Shown here in pieces: positions 1-10,645 of a stretch of DNA of 64,000 bases. The first letter of the stretch is position 1; the number at the start of each line of letters is the position of its first letter. A model generated the notes under the pieces. The model was not told the DNA's origin, did not search any database, and saw only the letters and a program-made list of their open reading frames with translations. The translations under genes were made by a program, and so were the position numbers. The DNA comes from Bacteroidales bacterium (GTDB lineage: Bacteria > Bacteroidota > Bacteroidia > Bacteroidales > PUMT01), in NCBI GenBank assembly GCA_007132715.1, contig SLOE01000084.1, positions 1-64,000 on the forward strand, read 5' to 3'.

Positions 1-123
1 GGTACCGAAGGTTTTTGCGACATTAATAACACAGTTTGTTTCTCAGCGGGCAAAGATAGTATTAAATGATTAAAGCATGTGGCGAAAATACCTCATACTA
101 CCAGGCCGGGTTCTTCTGCCGGA

Positions 124-480
124 TCAGCTTAAAAAACGTATGCATAACGGATACCTGAAGCGGACACCCTCATTGGCCTTGACAGCCGCAATCACGGTAA
201 TTATAAGCCTGAAAAAGAACAGTGCCACAAGTAACGGTATGCCGACAAGAGCCAGGATCAGTATTGCCGATATAACGTAATAGATAAAAATTGAAATGTT
301 GAAATTTATTGCCTCTTTGCCCTGGTCGTCAACAAGTTCATACTGGTCCTTTTTCATTGCCCAGGTGATTATAGGGCCGATGATACCGCCAAAAGGTATG
401 ATATACCCGGCAAAAGCACTCAGGTGACAGAACATTGCCCATGTTCTTTCATTCTGCGGGTGTTCGTCGATTCTTTCCAT
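124..480 (-). CDS. DUF4870-like small membrane protein
   Basis: 118 aa; N-term 'ERTWAMFCHLSAFAGYIIPFGGIIGPIITWAMKKDQYELVDDQGKEAINF' is the DUF4870/Tic20-like pattern with two or three TM helices. Confidence 0.8.
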   Translation of the reverse strand: MERIDEHPQNERTWAMFCHLSAFAGYIIPFGGIIGPIITWAMKKDQYELVDDQGKEAINFNISIFIYYVISAILILALVGIPLLVALFFFRLIITVIAAVKANEGVRFRYPLCIRFLS

Positions 481-541
481 TTTTGCTGATTTAATTTATC
501 AAAGTGGTTTGGTAAACCGGGTTCTGCCCCGGTATCGCTCA

Positions 542-2224
542 TTATGATGTCAGTTTTCTGTAACGTATTCGTTTTGGTCCTATATCTCCCAGCCTTTTAC
601 GGCGGTTCTCCTCATATTCAGAGTAACTTCCCTCAAACCAGCAGACCCTTGATTCGCCTTCGAATGCCAGTATATGGGTTGCCACCCTGTCGAGGAACCA
701 CCGGTCGTGAGAAATAATGACCGCGCAACCTGCAAAACTTTCAAGACCCTCTTCCAGCGCCCTTAAGGTATTAACATCTATATCGTTGGTGGGCTCGTCA
801 AGAAGAAGGACGTTGGCATTCTCTTTCAGGGTAAGTGCAAGATGAAGCCTGTTAAACTCACCGCCCGAGAGCACCCCGCATTTCTTCTCCTGATCAGCTC
901 CGGTAAAATTGAACCGCGCCACGTATGCCCTTGCATTCATCGAACGCCCTCCCAGCTGAACCAGCTCGCTGTTGTCAGATATAACTTCGAAGACCGTTTT
1001 TTCGGGATCTATTGCCGCATGAGCCTGGTCAACGTACGCAACTTTTGCAGTATCTCCAATTGCAAACCCACCCTTATCGGGTTCCTCCGAACCCATTATC
1101 ATCCTGAAAAGGGTGGTCTTACCCGCCCCGTTGGGTCCAATTATGCCGACGATCCCTGCCGGTGGCAGCATGAAGCTGAGATCTTCGAACAGCAGCTTAT
1201 CGCCATAAGCCTTGGCAACGCTCCGGGCCTCGATCACTTTATCGCCGAGCCGGGGACCATTGGGAATGAAAATTTCCAGCCGATCCTCCTTCTGCTTAAC
1301 ATCCTCATTAAGAAGCTTATCGTAAGCCGAAAGCCTGGCTTTGGACTTGGCATGGCGGGCTTTTGGGGCCATACGTACCCACTCAAGCTCCCTTTCGAGT
1401 GTTTTCTGTCTCTTGCTGGCCGTTTTCTCTTCCATCGCGAGACGTTTTGCTTTCTGCTCGAGCCATGACGAATAATTCCCTTTCCATGGGATGCCCTCAC
1501 CCCTGTCGAGTTCCAGTATCCAGCCCGCAACATTGTCGAGAAAGTACCTGTCATGGGTAATAGCTATAACAGTACCCTTGTACTGCTTCAGGTGTTGCTC
1601 AAGCCATTGGACAGACTCTGCATCGAGGTGATTGGTGGGCTCATCGAGCAGCAGTATCTCAGGCTCGTCGAGCAGAAGCCTGCATAAAGCCACCCTGCGG
1701 GCCTCTCCACCGGAGAGGTTTGTGACGGGACTGTCCCCGTCCGGGCACCTCAGTGCATCCATCGCCCGCTCAAGCTTACTGTCAAGCTCCCATCCTCCAA
1801 GGTTGTCGATTTTTTCGGTAAGCTCACCCTGGCGTTCTATCAGCTTGTTCATCTCATCATCATCCATAGGTTCTGCAAACCGCATATTGAGTTCTTCATA
1901 CTCCTTCAGCAAACCTGCCACCCCGCTCACACCTTCCATTACGTTTTCGCGTACCGTCTTTGAGGGGTCAAGTACCGGTTCCTGCTCCAGCATGCCCACC
2001 CTGTATCCCGGAGAAAACACCACTTCACCCTCTGTTGGTTTCTCTTTGCCGGCAATTATTTTAAGCAGGGTTGACTTGCCCGATCCGTTGAGGCCTATTA
2101 TCCCTATCTTTGCCCCATAGAAAAAGGAGAGGTAGATATTGTTCAGGACCTTTTTGTGGGGCGGCCAGGTCTTGCTAACCCCCACCATTGAGAAAATCAC
2201 CTTTTTATCTTCACTCATAAACAA
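542..2224 (-). CDS. ettA: Energy-dependent translational throttle protein EttA (ABC-F ATPase)
   Basis: 560 aa; two ABC cassettes (GLNGSGKST, GPNGAGKTT; LSGGEARRVALCRLLL, LSGGEFNRLHLA), ABC-F linker; start may be Met3. Confidence 0.93.
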   Translation of the reverse strand: MFMSEDKKVIFSMVGVSKTWPPHKKVLNNIYLSFFYGAKIGIIGLNGSGKSTLLKIIAGKEKPTEGEVVFSPGYRVGMLEQEPVLDPSKTVRENVMEGVSGVAGLLKEYEELNMRFAEPMDDDEMNKLIERQGELTEKIDNLGGWELDSKLERAMDALRCPDGDSPVTNLSGGEARRVALCRLLLDEPEILLLDEPTNHLDAESVQWLEQHLKQYKGTVIAITHDRYFLDNVAGWILELDRGEGIPWKGNYSSWLEQKAKRLAMEEKTASKRQKTLERELEWVRMAPKARHAKSKARLSAYDKLLNEDVKQKEDRLEIFIPNGPRLGDKVIEARSVAKAYGDKLLFEDLSFMLPPAGIVGIIGPNGAGKTTLFRMIMGSEEPDKGGFAIGDTAKVAYVDQAHAAIDPEKTVFEVISDNSELVQLGGRSMNARAYVARFNFTGADQEKKCGVLSGGEFNRLHLALTLKENANVLLLDEPTNDIDVNTLRALEEGLESFAGCAVIISHDRWFLDRVATHILAFEGESRVCWFEGSYSEYEENRRKRLGDIGPKRIRYRKLTS

Positions 2225-2378
2225 CTATCAATAAAATACAACTTATCTGCCACATTCGTTTTAACGGGATGTCTATACAAATATAAACTAAAACACTATC
2301 ATTGTATACTCAAGACCTGATGCTGGCCGGGGAATGATTATTTGACGGGTTTAAAGATACACTATCACAGTTTTTTAT

Positions 2379-2386
2379 TACATTTG
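2379..2386 (+). promoter_or_regulatory. Possible Bacteroidota -7 element TACATTTG upstream of the hybrid kinase
   Basis: Exact TAnnTTTG match about 57 nt upstream of the ATG; no good -33 TTTG. Confidence 0.3.
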
Positions 2387-2442
2387 AGATATTAATACAG
2401 GCCTGGCTGAGGTAACTGATACGGCCGGCAAAATAACGGAAA

Positions 2443-4203
2443 ATGAATATTTTCAACAGGCTGGCAGGGTTATTAAGTTCCGGGTTGCAGGAAAAATACG
2501 ATGAACGTCTTGTAAGCAAGGTCGTATTTATCAACCTGCTCAGTCTTGCAGGCTTTATCCTTTTCCTCGTCTTCGGCATCATGGCGCTTCTGAGGGGTGA
2601 ATACTTTTTTGGTACAGCTTCCCTTGCATCATCAGCCCTGTTATTATCAAGCATACATTATGTAAGAAAAACCGGGAAATATAAAATAGCAGCCAAGTTT
2701 AACCTGACCCTGGTCATACTGGTACTTTTTACAATGTTTGCCTCAGATCAGACCGACGGCTCGGTGATCATATGGTTTTGTGCCTTCCCGATCCTGTCAG
2801 TTATTATTCTGGGTATCAGGAACGGAACTGCAGTGTCACTCGTCTTTCTGATTGTAAGTCTCCTTTTCTTCATCCTGCCCGAAACAATGGTTTACAGACC
2901 TGATTTACCTGCAATGTTCATCATAAGGTTTTTCGGTCTTTATACGGCCATGTATGTTGTCGCCATCATATTTGAATACTACAGGATGAGCTATCTCAAA
3001 GCCCTGGAACTGCAACTCCTTGAAGCCAGAAATGAGACCAGGCTGAAAGAATCATTTATCAGCAAACTTTCGCATCAGATACGTACACCATTGAGCAATA
3101 TTATGCTGGTAGGTCATATGGTGAATAAGGTAAACCTCACGCCCGAACAACGGGAAATGATGGAAACCATTATTGCATCGGCAAATAACCTAGTCAGCAC
3201 CATTGAGAACATTGCAGAGATTACCGAAGTTGATATAGAAAGTGAGAAAAGATCTGAAAAGACCCGCTTCAACCTTCTGTCAACTCTGGAAAGCTCAGTC
3301 AGGCTCTTTACAGTCCAGAAAGAACCGGTTGTGGATTTTAACCTTTCAGTTGATGACAAACTTAAATCTCGGGATCTGGAGGGAGATCCGGTCAGGCTGA
3401 AACAGGTGTTCCTTAACCTTATTGAGACGATTCTGAAGAACAAGAGACCGGGGAAAATCAATATTAATATCCTGGCCGACATCCATGGTCAGATATCCGA
3501 CATTACAGAGATCAGGTTTGAACTGCGTACAGACAAACCCATTAACCTGGTTCAGCCGGAAAGAACATCTACCAGTGGTGGATCGGGGTTTATAGGCCAG
3601 AATTACGGTAGTTTAAGCAACAACCTTGATCTGAATATAGCCCGGAAGATAATAATACAACTGGGAGGAAAGCTTCATGTCCTGCAAACAAAAGACAAAA
3701 ACCAGGTATTTCTCTTCACCCTCCCCTTCAGGACAGCAGCATCCCCTGTTCCATCAGCAAAAGCTGATGTAAAAACTGAAAGAGAGAAAATGGCTGATAA
3801 GGTTACAGCCGGGGAAAAGCTGAAGGATGCCAACGTACTCCTTGTGGAAGATAACACCATTAATCAGAAAATTGTAGTATTGAGCCTGAACAAGTATATT
3901 AAGAACATAGATGTTGCAAACAACGGCAAGGAGGCACTGGATAAGTTTGGCACATCTAAATATGATGTTATCCTTATGGATGTTCAGATGCCGGTTATTG
4001 ACGGATTTGTTGCAACAAGGAAGATACGGGAGATTGAAGCCACCACCAAATCCCACACCCCGATCATTGCTATAACCGCAAATGCCCTTCACGGCGACAG
4101 GGAAAAATGCCTGGCCGCGGGCATGGACGACTACATAAGCAAACCCTTCCAGGTAGAGGTTCTGGTAGATAAGATAAGAAACCTCCTTCCGGGTAAAAGC
4201 TGA
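2443..4203 (+). CDS. Membrane hybrid histidine kinase / response regulator with degenerate ATPase domain
   Basis: N-terminal multi-TM region, DHp H-box 'FISKLSHQIRTPLSN', C-terminal receiver 'VLLVEDNTINQKI...VILMDVQMPVIDG...KPF'; N and G boxes not conserved. Confidence 0.85.
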   Translation: MNIFNRLAGLLSSGLQEKYDERLVSKVVFINLLSLAGFILFLVFGIMALLRGEYFFGTASLASSALLLSSIHYVRKTGKYKIAAKFNLTLVILVLFTMFASDQTDGSVIIWFCAFPILSVIILGIRNGTAVSLVFLIVSLLFFILPETMVYRPDLPAMFIIRFFGLYTAMYVVAIIFEYYRMSYLKALELQLLEARNETRLKESFISKLSHQIRTPLSNIMLVGHMVNKVNLTPEQREMMETIIASANNLVSTIENIAEITEVDIESEKRSEKTRFNLLSTLESSVRLFTVQKEPVVDFNLSVDDKLKSRDLEGDPVRLKQVFLNLIETILKNKRPGKININILADIHGQISDITEIRFELRTDKPINLVQPERTSTSGGSGFIGQNYGSLSNNLDLNIARKIIIQLGGKLHVLQTKDKNQVFLFTLPFRTAASPVPSAKADVKTEREKMADKVTAGEKLKDANVLLVEDNTINQKIVVLSLNKYIKNIDVANNGKEALDKFGTSKYDVILMDVQMPVIDGFVATRKIREIEATTKSHTPIIAITANALHGDREKCLAAGMDDYISKPFQVEVLVDKIRNLLPGKS

Positions 4204-4213
4204 TTAGCTCAGC

Positions 4214-7200
4214 TTATTCATGGTTTAGACCGGGCCTGATGCCGATAACCAGGATATCATCAACCTGTTCCTCGCTGCCCATCCACTGGATCATGCTCTC
4301 CTCAAGCATATCTTTTTGCTGCATGGTGGGAAGTTTGTGTATATTGAGCAACAGGTGCCGGAACCTCCTGAACTTGAATTTTTTGCCATCCTCCCCCCCG
4401 AACTGATCCGGATAACCATCAGAAAACAGGTATATCACATCATCCTCTTCCAGGTGAATAGTATGGTTTGTAAAGGACTCTCCGATCAGATCTTCCATAA
4501 TACCAACAGGAAAACGATTGCCTTTCACCTCGGTTATTGACATATCCCTTATCAGATACATAGGCGAGAAAGCCCCGGAAAACTCAAGTAATGATTTTCC
4601 GCGGTCAATCACAACAAATCCGACATCCATCCCGTCGCGGAATGAATAATCCTTTTCCCCATCCGAGTCAAAAATTTTGGAAAAATCGACATTAAGTTCA
4701 TTCAATATATCGGCCGGACTTTCAATGCCTTTAACATTGATGATGGTCCTGAGAAGTTCGTATCCTATTATTGACATAAAAGCACCGGGAACACCGTGAC
4801 CGGTGCAATCAACCACAGCAATAAATACTTTATCCTTTCTTTTGCTTACCCAGAAAAAATCACCGCTGACAATATCCTTGGGACTGTAGAAGATAAATGA
4901 ATCGTGAAAATGCCTTTGCAACTGGCGGGATTTCGGCATCATAGCCATCTGAATTCTGCGTGCATAGTTTATGCTGTCGGTAATATTCCTGTTCTTTAAC
5001 GACAACTCCTCCTTCTGGCGTGCCACCTCCTGTGATGCCTGCTCTTTTTCCCTCAGTACCTGGTTTGCCGTTCGAAGCTGAATGGTGCTGAACATTACAA
5101 TTATGTATATAAATCCCAGTACTGAAATAACATAAAAGAAATATGCATAACCCGACATCCACCAGGGTGTTACTACCACGATCCTGACCGATGCACCTTC
5201 TTCGTTCCATATTCCGTCATTATTAGATCCCCTTACCCGGAACAGGTATGTACCCGGAGGCACCCTGTTAAATCCTGCGACCCTCCTGGCACCCGAGTAT
5301 ATCCAGGTATCTTCCAATCCATCAATTGTGTATGAGTACCTGTTCCTGTGGGGCCGGGTAAAATCGAGGGCTGCAAACTCAATACTGAATGAATTCTCAT
5401 AAGGCTGCAGGATGATCTCTTCAGTACCTGTGACCGGTATAGATCTTTCATATCCGGGTGCCTGTACCTCAAAAGATGTTATTACGACAGGCGGTATATT
5501 ATCATTGTACAGGATTGAATCAGAATAAAAGCTGTTAAACCCTGATACCCCACCAAAAAAAATTTCACCTTCATTACTCTTATAGACTGCTCCCAGATTA
5601 AACTCATAATCCTGCAAGCCATCATCCACATTAAAGTTTATCACTTCAAAATTATCAGGATCAAACCTTGCAATCCCGTTGTTGGTGCTCAGCCAGAGCC
5701 TGCCGTTATCGTCTTCGGCAATAGCATAAATCAGGTTGTCGGGCAGTCCCTCGATTTCAGAAAATACCATGAAAGATCCTGTGCGGGGAAAGAACCTGTT
5801 GAGTCCCGCAACAGTCCCTATCCACAGGTTACCGCCGGCATCTTCATGAATTGCCGTTACCTCATTATTGCTCAGGCTGAACCGTCCCATCTCAGGGTTC
5901 TTGAGGTAGCTGAGAAAAATTCCGGTCTCCCTGTCATAACGGTTCAGTCCCCTTGCAGTTGCCAGCCATATATACCCGTTACTGCATTCTTTGATGTCGT
6001 GGACCTGGTTGGATGATATTGAGTTATCATCGTCGGGGTCATGAAGGTATTCAAGCATTTTACCATTGTCAAAAGCATAAAGTCCGTTCCGGGTGGCAAC
6101 CCACATAACCTGCCGGGAGTCCTCCAGTACCGAATATACCCGGTTGGAACTGAACACAGAGCAGTCACCCGGGTCGTCTGACGGGCAATAGGGAGCAAAC
6201 CCAATGTTCTCCCCAAGGTATATATCCAGTCCGTCCCTTGTTCCCAATATTAAGTTCCCGTCACTGCGTTGAAATATGACATGAACGAAATCATTGCTTA
6301 TCCTTCTTGTGGTAACGGCCGACAATGAAGAGTAGTGCACGGCGTCGATTGCATTTCTTTTTATCCTGAAGAGCCCTCCGCCCCATGTACCGACCCAGAG
6401 TTCATCATCACCTGCCAGACTGATTGATGCGATGATCCTGGCAGCAGGAGCAGCTTCAGGCATATAGTCATGTATCCTGTAAGATCTGAACTTGTTATTT
6501 CCATCTGCCATGAACAAACCGCCAAGTGTGCCAACCCACAAATTACCCGAATTATCCTCAGTAACTGAGGTCACCTCCATGTTCATAAATGGCGTAACAC
6601 CACGGCCGGAGGTAAAAGTCCCGAACACACCTGAAACTGGCGAAAATGAAAAAAGGCCTCCGTTAGTACCTGTCCACACGGTACCATTTCTGTCTTCATA
6701 AATATGGTTAATATGATTTATTTCGGTACCGGCGGTTATATAACTCCCGGGTAAGAACCTGACGAATTGTTGTTTACCCGGATAGAAAATATTCAGCCCG
6801 TTGTCCGTACCTATAAGCATATGTCCGCCGGAAGTTTCAAAGACTGCTCGTACGTTGTTGCTGCTTATTGATCCAGGATCATCCGTATCATGCCGGTATA
6901 CCTGAAACTGTCCTCCAATCCTGTCAAATAACAGCAACCCGTTATTAGATCCAATCCATAAGCGCCCCCTGGAATCCTCATAAATTGGTTCGCCCCCGTT
7001 CTCTTCCGTCCATACTGGTGAAAGATCATAAGACCCTGCATTTTCAAACACACCCGATTGCTGATCAAATCTATCAAGGCCAAGTGGCGTTTTAATCCAT
7101 ATTGTACCACCGCTGTCCCGGAAGAGCCCTGTTACTTTATTGTGACTTAATGAATACCTGTTACCCGGTTCATGCCTGTACACAATAAAGGTTTCACTTT

Positions 7201-7669
7201 TCCGGTCAAACATGTTCAGACCGTCATCAGTGGCCACCCATAAATTACCCCGGTCATCTTCAATAACAGAGTTGATGGTGCTGTTTGACAACGAGCCCCT
7301 GCCAGACGGCTGATGCTTGAAAGCCCTGAAACCGTACCCATCAAACTGGTTGAGCCCGTATTGGGTCCCGACCCAGATGAACCCGTAGGAATCAAGGAAT
7401 ATGGAGTTCACCGATATTTGGGATAACCCCTCCTCCAGGCTGTATCCGACAATCCTGATATCCCTGCCGGGAGTTGCAAAACTACGGGTACAGACAAAAA
7501 CCAGTAACATCATTGCCGCCAAAAACAGGGTGACTTTACCTCCAAATAATACAGGCAGGCAGGCATCTCTGTTATAATGGGAAAACCGGCAATTATTCAC
7601 TGTCAGCAAGACTTTTCTGTTATATCCCGCTAATTTACTATTTATACCGCAATCAGTGCTAAATAGCAC
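4214..7669 (-). CDS. Two-component-regulator beta-propeller + Y_Y_Y domain + TM + SpoIIE/PP2C-type phosphatase
   Basis: 1151 aa; repeated 'NLWVGTxxGLNxFD' propeller blades, Y_Y_Y domain, one TM, then 'SGDFFWV...VVDCTGHGVPGAFMS...VDDILVIGIR' SpoIIE motifs. Confidence 0.88.
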   Translation of the reverse strand: MLFSTDCGINSKLAGYNRKVLLTVNNCRFSHYNRDACLPVLFGGKVTLFLAAMMLLVFVCTRSFATPGRDIRIVGYSLEEGLSQISVNSIFLDSYGFIWVGTQYGLNQFDGYGFRAFKHQPSGRGSLSNSTINSVIEDDRGNLWVATDDGLNMFDRKSETFIVYRHEPGNRYSLSHNKVTGLFRDSGGTIWIKTPLGLDRFDQQSGVFENAGSYDLSPVWTEENGGEPIYEDSRGRLWIGSNNGLLLFDRIGGQFQVYRHDTDDPGSISSNNVRAVFETSGGHMLIGTDNGLNIFYPGKQQFVRFLPGSYITAGTEINHINHIYEDRNGTVWTGTNGGLFSFSPVSGVFGTFTSGRGVTPFMNMEVTSVTEDNSGNLWVGTLGGLFMADGNNKFRSYRIHDYMPEAAPAARIIASISLAGDDELWVGTWGGGLFRIKRNAIDAVHYSSLSAVTTRRISNDFVHVIFQRSDGNLILGTRDGLDIYLGENIGFAPYCPSDDPGDCSVFSSNRVYSVLEDSRQVMWVATRNGLYAFDNGKMLEYLHDPDDDNSISSNQVHDIKECSNGYIWLATARGLNRYDRETGIFLSYLKNPEMGRFSLSNNEVTAIHEDAGGNLWIGTVAGLNRFFPRTGSFMVFSEIEGLPDNLIYAIAEDDNGRLWLSTNNGIARFDPDNFEVINFNVDDGLQDYEFNLGAVYKSNEGEIFFGGVSGFNSFYSDSILYNDNIPPVVITSFEVQAPGYERSIPVTGTEEIILQPYENSFSIEFAALDFTRPHRNRYSYTIDGLEDTWIYSGARRVAGFNRVPPGTYLFRVRGSNNDGIWNEEGASVRIVVVTPWWMSGYAYFFYVISVLGFIYIIVMFSTIQLRTANQVLREKEQASQEVARQKEELSLKNRNITDSINYARRIQMAMMPKSRQLQRHFHDSFIFYSPKDIVSGDFFWVSKRKDKVFIAVVDCTGHGVPGAFMSIIGYELLRTIINVKGIESPADILNELNVDFSKIFDSDGEKDYSFRDGMDVGFVVIDRGKSLLEFSGAFSPMYLIRDMSITEVKGNRFPVGIMEDLIGESFTNHTIHLEEDDVIYLFSDGYPDQFGGEDGKKFKFRRFRHLLLNIHKLPTMQQKDMLEESMIQWMGSEEQVDDILVIGIRPGLNHE

Positions 7670-7695
7670 AAAAAAACCGGCATTTGCCTGCCGGT
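7670..7695 (-). terminator. Intrinsic terminator downstream of citrate synthase
   Basis: Minus strand ACCGGCA-GGCAAA-TGCCGGT followed by T run. Confidence 0.75.
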
Positions 7696-7714
7696 CTCCT
7701 GGTGATATTTAATA

Positions 7715-9019
7715 TTAAATTCCTGCCTGCTTTTTAAACCAGTCAAGCGGATGCGATGTTGGCCTCTCTATCGGTAATCCGTAAGCCCTGTCCCAGCACA
7801 GTGAAGCAAGAACACCAAGAGCACGGGATACCCCGAACAGTACCGTATAAAAATCAAACTCCTTTATTCCATAATGCATGAGGAGTACACCTGAACCGGC
7901 ATCAACATTTGGCCAGGGGTTCTTGATCTTGTTGATGCCGCCCAATACCTCCGGAACCACCTCATAGAGGCAGGTCATTGTTATCAGCCAGGGATCATCA
8001 GGAAGGTATTTCTGTCCAAACTCAAGCTGGGCGGTAAATCTCGGATCCGTCTTCCTGAGCACCGCATGTCCGTAGCCCGGAACTACCTTTCCGGATTCTA
8101 TCTGCTGCAATACATACTTCCTTATCTTCTCCTTGTCATCACAGGCAGGACCGATATCTTCAATCATATTGAACATCCACCGGATAACCTCCTGGTTTGC
8201 AAATCCGTGTAACGGACCAGCCAGTCCGGTCATCCCTGCTGCATATGCATAATAGGGATTGCTCAGGGCTGAACCTACCAGATGGGTGGTGTGTGCGGAA
8301 ACATTCCCTCCCTCATGATCTGCATGGAGAAACATATAGAGACGCAACAGACGGTGGACCTCATAATTGTCAAACCCCATCATATGTGCAAGGTTTGCTG
8401 CCCAGTCGAGCGAGGGATCAGGATCTACCTGTTTGTTATCATGATACATCCTGCGGTATATATACGCTGCAATACGGGGCAGTCTGGCTATAAGGTCCAT
8501 CACATCTTCGTAGGTTGTATCCCAGTGTTCCTTTTTGCCAAGACCGTCAAGGTAAGCCTCCATGAACTTTGAGTCCCTGGCCATTGCCAGGATGGCTGCT
8601 GAAAACTGGACCATCGGACGGGTATCTGCCGGGAAAGAATCAATTATCCTGTACACGTATTCCGGCACTTCGGCACGGGATGCCCATTCGCTGCTGAGAG
8701 CATCAACATCTTCCATTGTCGGCAGTTCATCCAGCAACATCAGGTAGAACAATCCTTCAGGCAGAGGCTCGCCTTCAGGGTTCTTTTTGGGGAGTTTTTC
8801 CCGTAACTCGGGAATGGAATAACCTCTGAAACGGATACCTTCCTCAGGATCGAGCTTTGAAGTATCACACAGCAGGCTCACTGTACCTTTCATTCCTGTA
8901 AGAACGCTTCCTATGGTGACTTCGCCAATGACCTTGCCGGAATGTTCGGCAAGTAAGTTCCTGAACTCTGCAACCCTGGGAAGGGCCATATCAACAAATT
9001 TCTTCTTTATCGGATCCAT
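7715..9019 (-). CDS. gltA: Citrate (Si)-synthase, mitochondrial/eukaryotic-type
   Basis: 434 aa; 'DPEEGIRFRGYSIPE', 'HADHEGGNVSAHTTHLVGSALS', 'AGPLHGFANQEV', 'VVPGYGHAVLRKTDPRF', 'KNPWPNVDAGSGVLL', 'YTVLFGVSRALGVLA' match the mitochondrial citrate synthase pattern. Confidence 0.92.
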   Translation of the reverse strand: MDPIKKKFVDMALPRVAEFRNLLAEHSGKVIGEVTIGSVLTGMKGTVSLLCDTSKLDPEEGIRFRGYSIPELREKLPKKNPEGEPLPEGLFYLMLLDELPTMEDVDALSSEWASRAEVPEYVYRIIDSFPADTRPMVQFSAAILAMARDSKFMEAYLDGLGKKEHWDTTYEDVMDLIARLPRIAAYIYRRMYHDNKQVDPDPSLDWAANLAHMMGFDNYEVHRLLRLYMFLHADHEGGNVSAHTTHLVGSALSNPYYAYAAGMTGLAGPLHGFANQEVIRWMFNMIEDIGPACDDKEKIRKYVLQQIESGKVVPGYGHAVLRKTDPRFTAQLEFGQKYLPDDPWLITMTCLYEVVPEVLGGINKIKNPWPNVDAGSGVLLMHYGIKEFDFYTVLFGVSRALGVLASLCWDRAYGLPIERPTSHPLDWFKKQAGI

Positions 9020-9167
9020 AGCATCAAATTATATGATAAATGTCATAAAAACATAAAGCTAACAAAAATCATCTATTATGCAAAATATAATAAGTCAGGC
9101 AAGGAGAATAATATCAGAGCCCCACACACAACAGTGAGCGAATGCGTGGCAACCAGGTGGATGAAGG

Positions 9168-9196
9168 CAAAAAAAACGGGGGCACTGCGGCCCCCG
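9168..9196 (-). terminator. Intrinsic terminator downstream of enolase
   Basis: Minus strand CGGGGGC-CGCAGT-GCCCCCG followed by TTTTTTTT. Confidence 0.85.
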
Positions 9197-9223
9197 ATAA
9201 ATTTGTCTGAAAAACCCTATCTG

Positions 9224-10525
<1,302 letters not shown>

Positions 10526-10581
10526 TTAGGTGTTTAAAAAATATTTAACTGGTCATCTTGTTGTTTGCTCTACCCTGCCCG

Positions 10582-10615
10582 AAAAAAAAGGACAAGGATT
10601 AATATCCTTATCCTT
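10582..10615 (-). terminator. Intrinsic terminator ending the ribosomal protein operon
   Basis: Minus strand AAGGATAAGGAT-ATTA-ATCCTTGTCCTT stem followed by T run. Confidence 0.8.
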
Positions 10616-10645
10616 TAAATTCTTAAGGCATTCTAAATATTATTG

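Noticed and set aside
842-2120. Long + strand ORFs (842-1468, 1632-2120) inside ettA
   Set aside because: Antisense shadow ORFs; the minus strand carries full ABC-F motifs.
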